Source: an uncultured Bacteroidales bacterium
GTDB lineage: Bacteria; Bacteroidota; Bacteroidia; Bacteroidales; Tenuifilaceae
Direction: 5' to 3'
Assembly: GCA_937926785.1 (NCBI GenBank)
Contig: CALBBQ010000026.1
Span: 1 to 64,000 of the forward strand
DNA length: 64,000 bases
Part shown: positions 38,701 to 46,458 of the stretch, piece after piece
How the letters are laid out: each line of letters begins with the position of its first letter
How positions within the stretch are numbered: the stretch's first letter is position 1
Notes under the pieces: model-generated
Databases searched by the model: none
What the model was told of the DNA's origin: nothing
The model's input: only the letters and a program-made list of their open reading frames with translations
Program-made: the position numbers and the translations under genes

Positions 38701-39363
38701 GATGCCTGGCCAACCATTGAAAAGCTGAATAAAGAAAAGGAGGTTATCGGAATCTACCTTTCGGCTCATCCGCTCGATGAGTTTCGGTTTGAAATTGAAA
38801 ACCTCTGCAATGTGAACATCGCCGACCTCAAAGCCAACATGGAACAGTACAGGGAACGCGATGTGTGCATTGCCGGTATGGTGATAGGTTCAAAAATAGA
38901 TACCGGTAAAAACGGCAAACAGTACGGACGAATAACCCTTGAAGACTATACCGACTCCATGGACATCATGCTCTTCGGAAAAGATTTTGAAACCTACCGA
39001 AACTTCTGCTATAACGGCTACTACATCATGGTACGAGGCAGAGTTCAGCCCAAATCCTACAAACCCGATGAGCTGGAGCTACATATCAAATCAATCAACA
39101 TGCTCTATGAAGTTAGGGAAAAGATGATTAAGAGCATCACCCTGAATATCCCCCTCAGCGATGTGAATGATATTCTGGTTGATGATATTCTAAAATACGC
39201 CCAACGTGATAAAGCTCGAATTACCCTTAGGTTTAAGGTGTACGACCCGGAACACCAGATTTCCGTCGACATGTTCTCAAGGGCTTACCGCGTGAACATC
39301 ACCAAAGAGTTTGTGACGTTCCTAAACGATAACGAGATTAGCTATAAAGTGACGGTAGATTAA
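35734..39363 (+). CDS. dnaE: DNA polymerase III alpha subunit
   Basis: The 1209 residues form the replicative polymerase of the DnaE1 type. An N-terminal PHP domain (HLHVHSHYSILDGAS) is followed by the polymerase palm, with PDIDIDFDEDGR supplying two catalytic Asp residues and a PGRGSAAGSAVAY motif. The thumb/fingers, a helix-hairpin-helix region and an OB-fold (about 1040-1120) follow. PHP metal ligands appear intact at the start, so intrinsic proofreading is possible. The spacer to trxA is short but contains a separate promoter. Confidence 0.98.
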   Translation: MGQFVHLHVHSHYSILDGASSIDRLISRAKELGMPGIALTDHGNMFGIKEFLSKVGKTNSKVSDEIKQIRCDMETLQGESERGADVKEKLVELQKKLQEAEANLFKPIVGCETYVAKKSRFDRTDKEDRHNFHLILLAKNKEGYHNLMKLVSYGYTEGFYYKPRIDKELLRKYGKGLIASSACLGGEIPQAILNGDLEEAERLVNEYKEIFGDDFYLELMLHKSGEPRIDFDVYENQLKVNKALLELSKKTGVKCIATNDVHFVMADDASAHDILICLNTGKKLNETNRMRYTFQEYLKSEEEMLALFPDCPEAVSNTMEVFNKVEFYDISSKPIMPYFPLPDGFTDDNDYLRYLTYEGAKQRWGDNLSEQVKERLEFELGVIARMGYPSYFLIVWDFIKAARELGVSVGPGRGSAAGSAVAYCLRITDIDPIKYDLLFERFLNPERVSMPDIDIDFDEDGREEVLQYVVNKYGAKRVAHIVTFGTMAAKSSIKDVARTIDLDLPSAERLAKMVPERSGITLEKAFEEVPELEKEKKSDNPLIRTTLSHAQVLEGTVRQTSVHACGIIIGRDDLEEYIPLCTNSEAKLFVTQYEGTHVEDIGLLKMDFLGLKTLSIIKDTLLLIKESTGKWVDIDNIPLDDRKTFELFSKGETTAIFQFESPGMKKYLRALQPNRFEDLIAMNALYRPGPMDYIPSFVNRKHGKEPIIYDIPEMEEVLKDTYGITVYQEQVMLLSQKLAGFTKGQADALRKAMGKKLKKVMDELKEKFIEGCKSKGYDIKKVEKIWTDWESFAEYAFNKSHSTCYAYVAYQTAYLKAHYPSQFMAAVLSRNLSDIKKITTFMDECRRMGIQVLGPDVNESQIKFAVMANGDIRFGLGAIKGMGENAAQNIIETRNRSGKFKDIYDFFERVNLQTVNKKNLEVLAVAGAFDSLIQFDRSIFFSTDTKGASYLEMLMRYGTRVQSEKNSSQQSLFGAAAGFEVPKPIPPKVDAWPTIEKLNKEKEVIGIYLSAHPLDEFRFEIENLCNVNIADLKANMEQYRERDVCIAGMVIGSKIDTGKNGKQYGRITLEDYTDSMDIMLFGKDFETYRNFCYNGYYIMVRGRVQPKSYKPDELELHIKSINMLYEVREKMIKSITLNIPLSDVNDILVDDILKYAQRDKARITLRFKVYDPEHQISVDMFSRAYRVNITKEFVTFLNDNEISYKVTVD

Positions 39364-39385
39364 ACATTAAATGGTTTTTTTGGTT

Positions 39386-39393
39386 TAATTTTG
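39386..39393 (+). promoter_or_regulatory. -7 element of trxA
   Basis: TAATTTTG matches TAnnTTTG, 44 bases before the trxA ATG. No TTG at the preferred distance is clear. Confidence 0.5.
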
Positions 39394-39437
39394 CATTACG
39401 GTAATTTGTAACTCTAACAACTAAATAATACACAAGT

Positions 39438-39755
39438 ATGGCATTAGCAGTAACCGATGCAAATTTTGACGAGCTCGTACTCAACTCGGGGAAACCCGCA
39501 ATGGTAGATTTCTGGGCTGAATGGTGTGGCCCATGCCGAATGATTGCCCCCTACGTGGAGCAAATGGCCGAAGAGTATAAGGACAAAGCAGTGATAGCTA
39601 AGGTTGATGTTGACAGCAACCCTGGCATTGCAGCACGATACGGCATCCGTAACATTCCAACTGTACTCTTCTTTAAAAACGGGCAAATGGTTGACAAACA
39701 GGTTGGAGCTGTTCCCAAGAGTGCTCTAGTTGCAAAACTGGAAGCCCTACTTTAG
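39438..39755 (+). CDS. trxA: Thioredoxin
   Basis: The 105 residues are a single thioredoxin domain without signal peptide. The active site is WCGPC, with Cys30 and Cys33, and the cis-Pro is in NIPTVLFF. It is a cytoplasmic disulfide reductant that supports ribonucleotide reductase and other enzymes. A strong terminator follows directly. Confidence 0.97.
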   Translation: MALAVTDANFDELVLNSGKPAMVDFWAEWCGPCRMIAPYVEQMAEEYKDKAVIAKVDVDSNPGIAARYGIRNIPTVLFFKNGQMVDKQVGAVPKSALVAKLEALL

Positions 39756-39775
39756 TTGAAATATCCATACACTCT

Positions 39776-39811
39776 GGTCGGGTTATGGAATAGCCCGACC
39801 TTAGTTTTTTC
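39776..39811 (+). terminator. Intrinsic terminator after trxA
   Basis: GGTCGGGTTAT-GGA-ATAGCCCGACC forms an 11-bp stem with one G-U pair, followed by TTAGTTTTTTC. It separates trxA from the LOG gene. Confidence 0.9.
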
Positions 39812-39826
39812 TAAAAACTTAGATAC

Positions 39827-40402
39827 ATGAAAATCTGTGTGTATTGTGCATCGAGCTCAAAAGTTGATGGTAAATACTTTGATGCCACAAGAATTTTAGC
39901 CGAGGATCTTGCGAAACGAAACATAACCGTTGTTTACGGTGGTGGTTCACAGGGATTAATGGGCTGCCTTGCCGACACAGCGCTTGCCCATGGTGGAAAG
40001 GTGATTGGAATCCTACCCCGCTTTATGGAGAAGGTGGAATGGGGACACAAGAATCTTACAGAACTAATACTGGTAAAAGATATGCACGAGCGTAAACGGC
40101 TGCTGATTCAGGATGTTGACGCAGTTGTCGCGCTTCCCGGGGGGTGTGGCACCCTGGAAGAACTTATGGAGGTTATAACGCTTAAACGACTTGGTAAATT
40201 TACTAAGCCCATTATCATCCTTAATACCGATAATTTTTACCATCACTTGAAGCTCCTGCTTCAGAAAATGATTGACGAACGCTTTATGCGGGTTGAGCAT
40301 GGCGAGATTTGGCAGTTTGTGGACACACCACAAGAAATTTTACCCGCAATTGAGAACGCCCCATATTGGGACTCAGATGCCATTCACTTTGCTGCAGTGT
40401 AG
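39827..40402 (+). CDS. LOG-family (TIGR00730) Rossmann-fold protein
   Basis: The 191 residues have the family's two motifs: VYGGGSQGLMG (phosphate loop) and LPGGCGTLEELME (PGGxGTxxE). LOG enzymes release cytokinin-like bases from nucleoside 5'-monophosphates or act as nucleotide 5'-monophosphate phosphoribohydrolases. The bacterial role is often purine-nucleotide salvage. It starts 16 bases after the trxA terminator. Confidence 0.92.
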   Translation: MKICVYCASSSKVDGKYFDATRILAEDLAKRNITVVYGGGSQGLMGCLADTALAHGGKVIGILPRFMEKVEWGHKNLTELILVKDMHERKRLLIQDVDAVVALPGGCGTLEELMEVITLKRLGKFTKPIIILNTDNFYHHLKLLLQKMIDERFMRVEHGEIWQFVDTPQEILPAIENAPYWDSDAIHFAAV

Positions 40403-40580
40403 GTATTAGCTAATGGATAGAAGTTAGACGACCGGGTTAAAACTTTTCCATTCATTACTGTAACAACCAAGCAGAACATAACCCTATTCATGTTAACAAA
40501 GCATTTTTTTAATCTGTTCCAGAGGTTTATTAACATATTCAGATATTTTAAACAACTTTGCGTCGTTTTTCTGTATTTCG

Positions 40581-41960
40581 ATGAAAGATTTTACCACCGG
40601 TAACGAGGCTAAACACATATTCCGCTTTGCGCTACCCATGCTCATAGGAAATGTGTTCCAACAGCTATACAACGTTGTAGATAGCATCATTGTTGGGCGC
40701 TACCTTGGCGACCAAGCCCTGGCTGCAGTGGGAGCCTCGTTCCCGATAATCTTCATGGTTATTGCCCTAATCATAGGGATTGGCATAGGCTCATCGGTTG
40801 TTATCTCGCAATACTTTGGAGCCAAGAACTACGAAAAAGTTAAACGGGCATCGGACACCACCTACATCTTTCTGTTCTTTGCCGGTATAGCCATAACCAT
40901 TATAGGTTTACTGAGCGGTGAATACATATTCAGGCTGATGCGGCTCCCCGAAGAGTTACTCCCCTCGGCAAAAACGTACCTGGACATTTACATGTACGGC
41001 ATGGTGGTGATGTTTGGATTCAACTCCGTATCAAGCATATTGCGGGGTGTGGGCGATTCGAAAACCCCACTTTACTTTCTAATCGTTTCCACCTTATTGA
41101 ATATCGCTCTCGATATTCTGTTTGTACTCGGATTTAAATGGGGAATAGCCGGAGCAGCATGGGCTACCGTTATTGCCCAAGCTTTCTCATTCATCATTGC
41201 AGCCCTCTACCTTGAACGACAGAAACACATGCTCCGCATAGGTTTCAGTAAAATAAAATTCGACTGGGAAATATTCCGGCAAACCGTTCGCATTGGCTTG
41301 CCTACCGGCATACAGCAAACCCTGGTAGCTCTTGGTGGAATGGCGCTAATGGGCATTGTAAATACCTTTGGCACTGAGGTAATTGCCGGATTCTCGGCCG
41401 CAAGCAGAATCGATTCACTTGCAGTAATACCCATCATGAACTTTGCCGCATCGCTTTCGGGTTTTGTTGGGCAAAATATCGGAGCAGGAAAAATTGACAG
41501 GGTAAAGCGTGGCCTTTGGGCCACCATCAAGATGTCAGCTGCATTCAGCCTGCTTATCACTTTAATAATCCTAATCTGGGGCGATAAGATGATGGTGGTG
41601 TTCACCAAAAACCCGCAGGTGGTTGATATCGGCTACCACTACCTAATGGTAGTAAGCATTTTTTATGTAGTCTTTTCCGTTATGTTTTGCATCAATGGAC
41701 TACTGCGTGGTGCCGGGGCAGCCGTGATCCCCATGTACATAACCCTCCTCTCGCTCTGGGTTGTTCGAATTCCGCTGGCATACCTGTTAAGCTATACCTT
41801 TAACCTGGGAGAGGCAGGAATTTGGTGGTCAATCCCCATTGGTTGGATGATGGGAGCAATGGGTTCCATTCTCTACTACCTGCTCGGAAACTGGAAAAAC
41901 AAGTCGGTAGTAAAGCCTCATCTTTCCGATGATGAAGACGTTGTCAATGATATTGTTTAA
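40581..41960 (+). CDS. MATE-family efflux transporter
   Basis: The 459 residues have twelve membrane helices in two MATE halves. The N-terminal FALPMLIGNVFQQLYNVVDSIIVGRYLG is the family signature. It exports cationic compounds in exchange for H+ or Na+. The substrate is unknown. A canonical promoter just downstream of its stop drives the next gene, so it is not coupled. Confidence 0.94.
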   Translation: MKDFTTGNEAKHIFRFALPMLIGNVFQQLYNVVDSIIVGRYLGDQALAAVGASFPIIFMVIALIIGIGIGSSVVISQYFGAKNYEKVKRASDTTYIFLFFAGIAITIIGLLSGEYIFRLMRLPEELLPSAKTYLDIYMYGMVVMFGFNSVSSILRGVGDSKTPLYFLIVSTLLNIALDILFVLGFKWGIAGAAWATVIAQAFSFIIAALYLERQKHMLRIGFSKIKFDWEIFRQTVRIGLPTGIQQTLVALGGMALMGIVNTFGTEVIAGFSAASRIDSLAVIPIMNFAASLSGFVGQNIGAGKIDRVKRGLWATIKMSAAFSLLITLIILIWGDKMMVVFTKNPQVVDIGYHYLMVVSIFYVVFSVMFCINGLLRGAGAAVIPMYITLLSLWVVRIPLAYLLSYTFNLGEAGIWWSIPIGWMMGAMGSILYYLLGNWKNKSVVKPHLSDDEDVVNDIV

Positions 41961-41972
41961 TTCGCTGGCAGT

Positions 41973-42002
41973 TTGACCTACTCCTAAAAAATATTACCTT
42001 TG
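41973..42002 (+). promoter_or_regulatory. Canonical Bacteroidota promoter
   Basis: TTG (41973-41975, within TTTG) and TACCTTTG (41995-42002) are spaced by exactly 19 bp. The ATG is 29 bases downstream. It is one of the best promoter matches in the window. Confidence 0.8.
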
Positions 42003-42031
42003 CACAACACAAAATTCTAAAAACATATGCT

Positions 42032-42316
42032 ATGGCAAGTAAAAGGAATTTGAAAAAAGATTTCGACTACCTGGTTAGCGAGGTTATCAGCGATTGCTAC
42101 ACCTATATGCTTATTAACGGCGACAAGAAACGCGATGAGGCCATTGCAATCATCGAGTCCATACTCGATAAACGTAACGACCTCATTCACCGCATTAAGC
42201 ACCCCGCCAAAAAGGATGACCGAAAGGCGGTTAAGAATCATTACCGCGAGGTTCAGAACGACATGCTCAAGGCCATCGACGAAAGCTTCACCAAGCTTAG
42301 CGAGCTGACAAAGTAG
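42032..42316 (+). CDS. Small helical conserved protein of unknown function
   Basis: The 94 residues are all helical and basic/acidic, with no signal peptide or membrane helix. The motif KKDFDYLVSEVISDCYTYMLIN is followed by a charged central helix. I do not recognise a named family. It is a single-gene unit with a canonical promoter upstream and a terminator downstream, which supports independent expression. Confidence 0.82.
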   Translation: MASKRNLKKDFDYLVSEVISDCYTYMLINGDKKRDEAIAIIESILDKRNDLIHRIKHPAKKDDRKAVKNHYREVQNDMLKAIDESFTKLSELTK

Positions 42317-42341
42317 CGCATAAATTCCATTTATACAAAGC

Positions 42342-42373
42342 AAGCCCGGCTCGACACCGGGTTTTACTTTTTT
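42342..42373 (+). terminator. Intrinsic terminator
   Basis: CCCGG (42345-42349) and CCGGG (42357-42361) form the GC core, extended by A-T pairs into AAG/TTTT and followed by TTTTACTTTTTTA. It ends the small helical gene. Confidence 0.8.
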
Positions 42374-42408
42374 ATTAATTCACCTTCAAGTCTGCGTGAT
42401 TTAATTCT

Positions 42409-42416
42409 TAACTTTG
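42409..42416 (+). promoter_or_regulatory. -7 element of the LTA-synthase-like gene
   Basis: TAACTTTG matches TAnnTTTG, 18 bases before the ATG at 42435. A TTG inside it would be the start of a longer reading, which argues against that start. Confidence 0.6.
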
Positions 42417-42434
42417 ACCCCCAAAAAAACTAAT

Positions 42435-44396
42435 ATGGTTAAGGAATTCCGGCAATACTTCTCCGATATCAACCCGAAAGGGAATATCTACCTGATGTTG
42501 GTTTGGCGTTTTAACCTTTTAATGCTGATTTTTTCCCTCTGCAGGGTTCTGTTCTACCTATTCAACGTCGATTTTTTTCCAAACGTAACCAGCAAAGGGT
42601 TGCTCCGAATACTTGCGGGTGGGCTATGGTTCGATACCAGCGCCTTACTTTACACCAACCTTCTGTACTTTGTGCTATTCCTGATTCCTTTTACTTTCAG
42701 ATATAACGCATGGTATCAGAAAGCGCTCAAATTTCTTTTTGTAATAACCAACAGTATTGCGATTGGAGCAAACTGTGCCGATTTTATCTACTTCCGCTTT
42801 ACCATGAGGCGGACTACGGCTACCGTTTTTGATGAATTCAAGCACGAGACTAACTTTGGCTCCCTAATCCCCAGGTTTATTGCCGATTATTGGTACGTAT
42901 TTCTGATTTGGATTGCCCTTACAGCTCTGCTGGTTTTGCTATATGGCCGTATCCGTCCGATAGTCAAAAGAAAAGGCTACAAGTTTCACCTGGTTTACGG
43001 CATAAATGGCATGGTTTTATTGCTGGTATTCGCCACGCTGATGGTGGGCGGAATGAGAGGTGGGTTCCGCCATAGCACCAGGCCTATCACCCTAAGCAAT
43101 GCGGGGCAGTATGTATCGGAACCACTTGAGGCAGCAATAGTTCTCAACACTCCTTTTGCCATATACCGCACGCTTGGGAAAAAATCGCTGGTTAAGGTGG
43201 ATTACTATAAAACTCCCGAGGAACTTGAAATTGCCTACACCCCCATTCACAAACCCGAACCCACAGATAGCCTGAAACGAATGAATGTGGTAATTTTTAT
43301 ACTCGAAAGCTTTGGGCGGGAATACATAGGCGCATACAACCAACACCTTAAAGAACAGGGTTATAATGGGTTTACCCCATTTCTGGACTCTCTGATTAAT
43401 CATTCACTCTGGTACAGGTACTCATTCGGGAATGGGAGAAAATCGATTGATGGTATGCCTTCGGTGCTGGCAAGCATTCCCATGTTCGTGGAGCCTTACT
43501 TCTTAACCAGCTACTCCGGTAACAAAATCAACAGCATCGCGTCGCTGCTGAGGGCCGAGGGCTATCACACTGCTTTTTTCCATGGAGCACCAAATGGGTC
43601 AATGGGTTTCCAAGCATTTGCCAACGTAGCAGGTTTTGAGGAGTACTACGGGATGAGCGAATACCCTAATCCTAAGGATTTTGATGGTATGTGGGGCGTG
43701 TGGGACGAAGAGTTCTTCCAGTTTTTTGCCCAAAAGCTCAATGGGTTTCGCCAGCCCTTCTGTGCAGCGCTGTTTTCAGTTTCCTCGCATCATCCGTTCA
43801 AGGTTCCCGAACGCTACGAGGGGAAGTTCCCTAAGGGAACCCTACCCATCCATCAGTGCATTGCATACACCGATTACTCTTTAAAACGATTTTTCGAAAC
43901 CGTTTCAAAGATGGAGTGGTATTCCAATACGCTCTTTGTGATTACCGCCGACCATCCAAACCAAACCTACTTTCCTGAGTATCAGACCAGTGTGGGCTCC
44001 TTTGCTGTACCCTTAGTTTTTTACCGCCCCGACAACAGCCTAAGTGGCCAAAAGGATGAACTCGCACAGCAAATTGATATCATGCCATCTATTTTAGGTT
44101 ACCTGAACTACGGCAAGCCATTCGTTGCATTTGGGCGTAACATTTTCGATTCCAACACTAAACCTTTCGTAGTTAACTACACCAATGGTTGCTACCAGCT
44201 CTATCTGGATAGCCTCGCTCTTATTTTTGACGGCTCAAAAACAATAGGCCTGTACGACATAAGAACAGACCTGATGCTTGCCAAAAACCTTCAGAACCAG
44301 TTGCCTGATGCGGTAAAGCAGATGGAAAGCAAACTAAAAGCCATAGTTCAGCAGTACAATTCCAGAATGATTGAGGACAAATTGGTGGTCAGATAG
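42435..44396 (+). CDS. LTA-synthase-like sulfatase-domain membrane enzyme
   Basis: About 653 residues: five N-terminal membrane helices (about 1-210), then an extracytoplasmic alkaline-phosphatase-superfamily domain. Metal motifs are FILESFGREY, a nucleophile region NGRKSIDGMPS, and TADHPNQT. In LtaS-type enzymes the nucleophile is Thr; here the matching position appears to be Ser. These enzymes transfer phosphoglycerol or phosphoethanolamine from phospholipids to an acceptor. The acceptor is unknown in this Gram-negative host. Confidence 0.88.
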   Translation: MVKEFRQYFSDINPKGNIYLMLVWRFNLLMLIFSLCRVLFYLFNVDFFPNVTSKGLLRILAGGLWFDTSALLYTNLLYFVLFLIPFTFRYNAWYQKALKFLFVITNSIAIGANCADFIYFRFTMRRTTATVFDEFKHETNFGSLIPRFIADYWYVFLIWIALTALLVLLYGRIRPIVKRKGYKFHLVYGINGMVLLLVFATLMVGGMRGGFRHSTRPITLSNAGQYVSEPLEAAIVLNTPFAIYRTLGKKSLVKVDYYKTPEELEIAYTPIHKPEPTDSLKRMNVVIFILESFGREYIGAYNQHLKEQGYNGFTPFLDSLINHSLWYRYSFGNGRKSIDGMPSVLASIPMFVEPYFLTSYSGNKINSIASLLRAEGYHTAFFHGAPNGSMGFQAFANVAGFEEYYGMSEYPNPKDFDGMWGVWDEEFFQFFAQKLNGFRQPFCAALFSVSSHHPFKVPERYEGKFPKGTLPIHQCIAYTDYSLKRFFETVSKMEWYSNTLFVITADHPNQTYFPEYQTSVGSFAVPLVFYRPDNSLSGQKDELAQQIDIMPSILGYLNYGKPFVAFGRNIFDSNTKPFVVNYTNGCYQLYLDSLALIFDGSKTIGLYDIRTDLMLAKNLQNQLPDAVKQMESKLKAIVQQYNSRMIEDKLVVR

Positions 44397-44398
44397 GT

Positions 44399-44830
44399 TT
44401 AGTTGTAAACCCTAACGTAATCGCCATTCCATAAAACCCTGTAGCGTTTCAACGGGTATCCATCTTTTGGATACCCAAAATTTACCAGGTAGTAAACTGT
44501 ATTGCAATGTGGGCAGGTAGCAGTACCTGAGCCATTGACATCCAGGTTAACCGAGTAGTTGATATCGATATGCTTTGGGCATGTTGCATCAAATGCGAGC
44601 AACTCGTTTTCGGCACTACGAAAAATAATTACCCCATTGCCCCGGTAACCATATCCATCAACCTTAACTGCTCCCATCACCACATTGAGATTCACATATG
44701 CCGGCTCCTTAAGATTGAACTCAAGGTTTACGGGTACATCGGGTATCACATCATCAATTTTATCATCGCAGGCACTAAAGCCAAACCAAAAGCTTGCAAA
44801 AAGCAAAATATAGATTATCTTTGTTTGCAT
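44399..44830 (-). CDS. Rieske-like lipoprotein with altered ligand motifs
   Basis: About 143 residues, from the ATG at 44830. The signal peptide ends in FSAC with Cys21 as lipidated residue. The mature part resembles a Rieske domain, but the first motif is C84-P-K-H87 (Cys-x2-His) and the second C106-P-H-C109, in place of the canonical Cys-x-His and Cys-x2-His. It may bind a 2Fe-2S cluster, a single metal, or nothing. Divergent expression: the promoter for the plus-strand neighbour lies inside this gene's first codons. Confidence 0.72.
   Translation of the reverse strand: MQTKIIYILLFASFWFGFSACDDKIDDVIPDVPVNLEFNLKEPAYVNLNVVMGAVKVDGYGYRGNGVIIFRSAENELLAFDATCPKHIDINYSVNLDVNGSGTATCPHCNTVYYLVNFGYPKDGYPLKRYRVLWNGDYVRVYN
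44794..44823 (+). promoter_or_regulatory. Canonical promoter lying inside the opposite-strand Rieske-like gene
   Basis: TTG (44794-44796) and TATCTTTG (44816-44823) are separated by exactly 19 bp. It reads toward the basic lipoprotein gene and overlaps the first 12 codons of the divergent gene. Confidence 0.75.
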
Positions 44831-44855
44831 ACAACGATGTTGATTAACCGGAAAC

Positions 44856-45239
44856 TTGGTCAAAGGTAAAAAAAAGGTTTGGTATCTGTTGCTAATAGTT
44901 ATACTGCTTTTTACCGGATGTGGAAAGCAATTGGCACCATCGCCGATTCCGGCAACACCCGGAAAAACAGAACGGCAAATAAAGCGAGAGGAAAGATACA
45001 GGGCTTGGCAGGCCTACTGGCATAAACGTAAAACAGAGAAGCTTACCCGTAAGGCAAATGCCAAGTCCGAGAAAAGAAAACGGCAGGAGGCTAAAGTAGA
45101 GAAAAAAACTGCCGAAAGGCAACTTAAGAAACAGCACCCCGAGGTGCAACAGCGGATGAAGGAATCGCAGAAGGAAGCCGAGAAAAACAGACCTTACCGA
45201 ACATTACGACAACGATTGCGTTTTTGGAAATATAAGTAA
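44856..45239 (+). CDS. Highly basic small lipoprotein
   Basis: The 127 residues begin at a TTG; there is no in-frame ATG and a stop lies five codons upstream. The N-terminus is a textbook lipoprotein signal (basic, then LLLIVILLFTGC, Cys22). The mature part is extremely rich in Lys, Arg and Glu, helical and probably extended. It ends in YRTLRQRLRFWKYK. Function is unknown. An acidic membrane protein is encoded 10 bases downstream. Confidence 0.75.
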   Translation: MVKGKKKVWYLLLIVILLFTGCGKQLAPSPIPATPGKTERQIKREERYRAWQAYWHKRKTEKLTRKANAKSEKRKRQEAKVEKKTAERQLKKQHPEVQQRMKESQKEAEKNRPYRTLRQRLRFWKYK

Positions 45240-45249
45240 ACCAAACAGT

Positions 45250-45864
45250 ATGGACTTCGGAGATTTTATCTATATTATCATTGCTATTGCACTTGCAATA
45301 CTCAATGCGGCAGCCAATAGCAAGAAAAAGAAAGCGGCCATGCAAAGAAAGCAAGAGGCAGCACCTATACCCACATCATCCGACGAGGATGAACTCAAAC
45401 GAAAGCTGCAGGAGCTGCTCGGCCAGGAAGTGGTATTTGTTGATGAACCAGAAACCAAAACTGAAGCCGCACAGAGTCCACAAAGCCATGAAACTTCAGA
45501 GACTGCCTTTGATGAACAATGGCAGCACGAGGAGGCAGCAAGCACATACGAGTATTCCGAACCCCTTGACAAACCTTTATCCGAAGCGGAGCTTTACCCC
45601 ATCCAGGAGCAAAAGCCTATTGATGTTTCAACCCCAGTGGAATACACCCCAATTGACATTGCTGAATCGAAGGTAGAAGGCCCCATTGGCGATTACGATT
45701 ACCAGGAATCTTTCGATGCCAGCCTTGAACAAGTTGAGCCTGATGAAGAAAACGAAGGTGCGCATGAACAACAGATGGAACTTGCCAAGGAGTCCTTCTT
45801 AGCTGACTTTGACCCGGCAAAGGCTTTGGTTTACTCAGAAATTATCCGCCCAAAATTTTTTTAG
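45250..45864 (+). CDS. Acidic single-pass membrane protein
   Basis: The 204 residues start with one membrane helix (about 5-22), then a short basic KKKK stretch. A long, strongly acidic and largely disordered-looking region follows (Glu, Asp, Ser, Pro rich), with a short conserved-looking C-terminus (FDPAKALVYSEIIRPKFF). No family is recognised. It likely shares the transcript of the basic lipoprotein upstream. Confidence 0.75.
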   Translation: MDFGDFIYIIIAIALAILNAAANSKKKKAAMQRKQEAAPIPTSSDEDELKRKLQELLGQEVVFVDEPETKTEAAQSPQSHETSETAFDEQWQHEEAASTYEYSEPLDKPLSEAELYPIQEQKPIDVSTPVEYTPIDIAESKVEGPIGDYDYQESFDASLEQVEPDEENEGAHEQQMELAKESFLADFDPAKALVYSEIIRPKFF

Positions 45865-45902
45865 CGCATTCAGTTTTTTTCAATTTATGATTTGATTTTT
45901 TA

Positions 45903-45910
45903 TATCTTTG
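45903..45910 (+). promoter_or_regulatory. -7 element of greA
   Basis: TATCTTTG matches TAnnTTTG. It lies 61 bases before the greA ATG; no TTG at 19-21 bp is present, only a T-rich tract. Confidence 0.58.
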
Positions 45911-45918
45911 CAAGCAAA

Positions 45919-45950
45919 GAGTTCCGATTTCCCTGTCGGGATTCTTTTTT
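45919..45950 (+). terminator. Terminator-like hairpin in the greA leader
   Basis: GAGTTCCGA (45919-45927) and TCGGGATTC (45936-45944) form a 9-bp stem with two G-U pairs, followed by six T residues. It is either the terminator of the upstream gene or, because it follows the greA -7 element, an attenuator in the greA leader. Confidence 0.65.
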
Positions 45951-45971
45951 ATTTCATACTAAGGAGGAAAA

Positions 45972-46445
45972 ATGACAAAGGTAACCTATTTAACAGAGGA
46001 AGGCTTACAGAAACTTCGTAAAGAACTTGAGCACCTCAAGTCAGTTGAGCGTCCGGCAATATCACGAATGATAGCTGAAGCACGCGACAAAGGCGACCTA
46101 TCAGAAAATGCTGAGTACGATGCTGCTAAAGAAGCCCAGGGTATGCTTGAGATGCGCATTGCCAAGCTTGAGGATTTGATTGCCAATGCCCGTATTATTG
46201 ATGAATCAAAAATCGATACTACCCATGTACAAATTCTGAACAAGGTTAAAATAAAAAACCTCAAGACCAATGCTGTGGTTGAATACACCCTGGTAGCAGA
46301 ATCGGAAGCGAACCTGAAGGAGAACAAGCTCTCCATTGCCACACCAATAGCCAAGGCTTTAATTGGTAAAAAGGTGGGCGATGTAGTTGATGTTCAGGTG
46401 CCTTCGGGTCTCATGCGATTTGAGATTTTAGAAATATCACTCTAA
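45972..46445 (+). CDS. greA: Transcription elongation factor GreA
   Basis: The 157 residues match GreA: an N-terminal coiled-coil (about 1-75) with the acidic tip RDKGDLSENAEYDAAKEAQG, and a C-terminal FKBP-like domain ending GDVVDVQVPSGLMRFEIL. GreA rescues backtracked RNA polymerase by stimulating transcript cleavage. A strong AAGGAGGA ribosome site lies just before the ATG, which is unusual in this genome. The HIT gene follows after 13 bases. Confidence 0.98.
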   Translation: MTKVTYLTEEGLQKLRKELEHLKSVERPAISRMIAEARDKGDLSENAEYDAAKEAQGMLEMRIAKLEDLIANARIIDESKIDTTHVQILNKVKIKNLKTNAVVEYTLVAESEANLKENKLSIATPIAKALIGKKVGDVVDVQVPSGLMRFEILEISL

Positions 46446-46458
46446 AAACTTTCCATCT

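Noticed and set aside
42414..42434. TTG start for the LTA-synthase-like gene, and similar TTG starts at 2727, 10495 and 13717
   Set aside because: These TTG codons fall inside or beside TAnnTTTG or near-TAnnTTTG promoter elements, and an ATG follows within 30 bases in each case. The downstream ATG is used.
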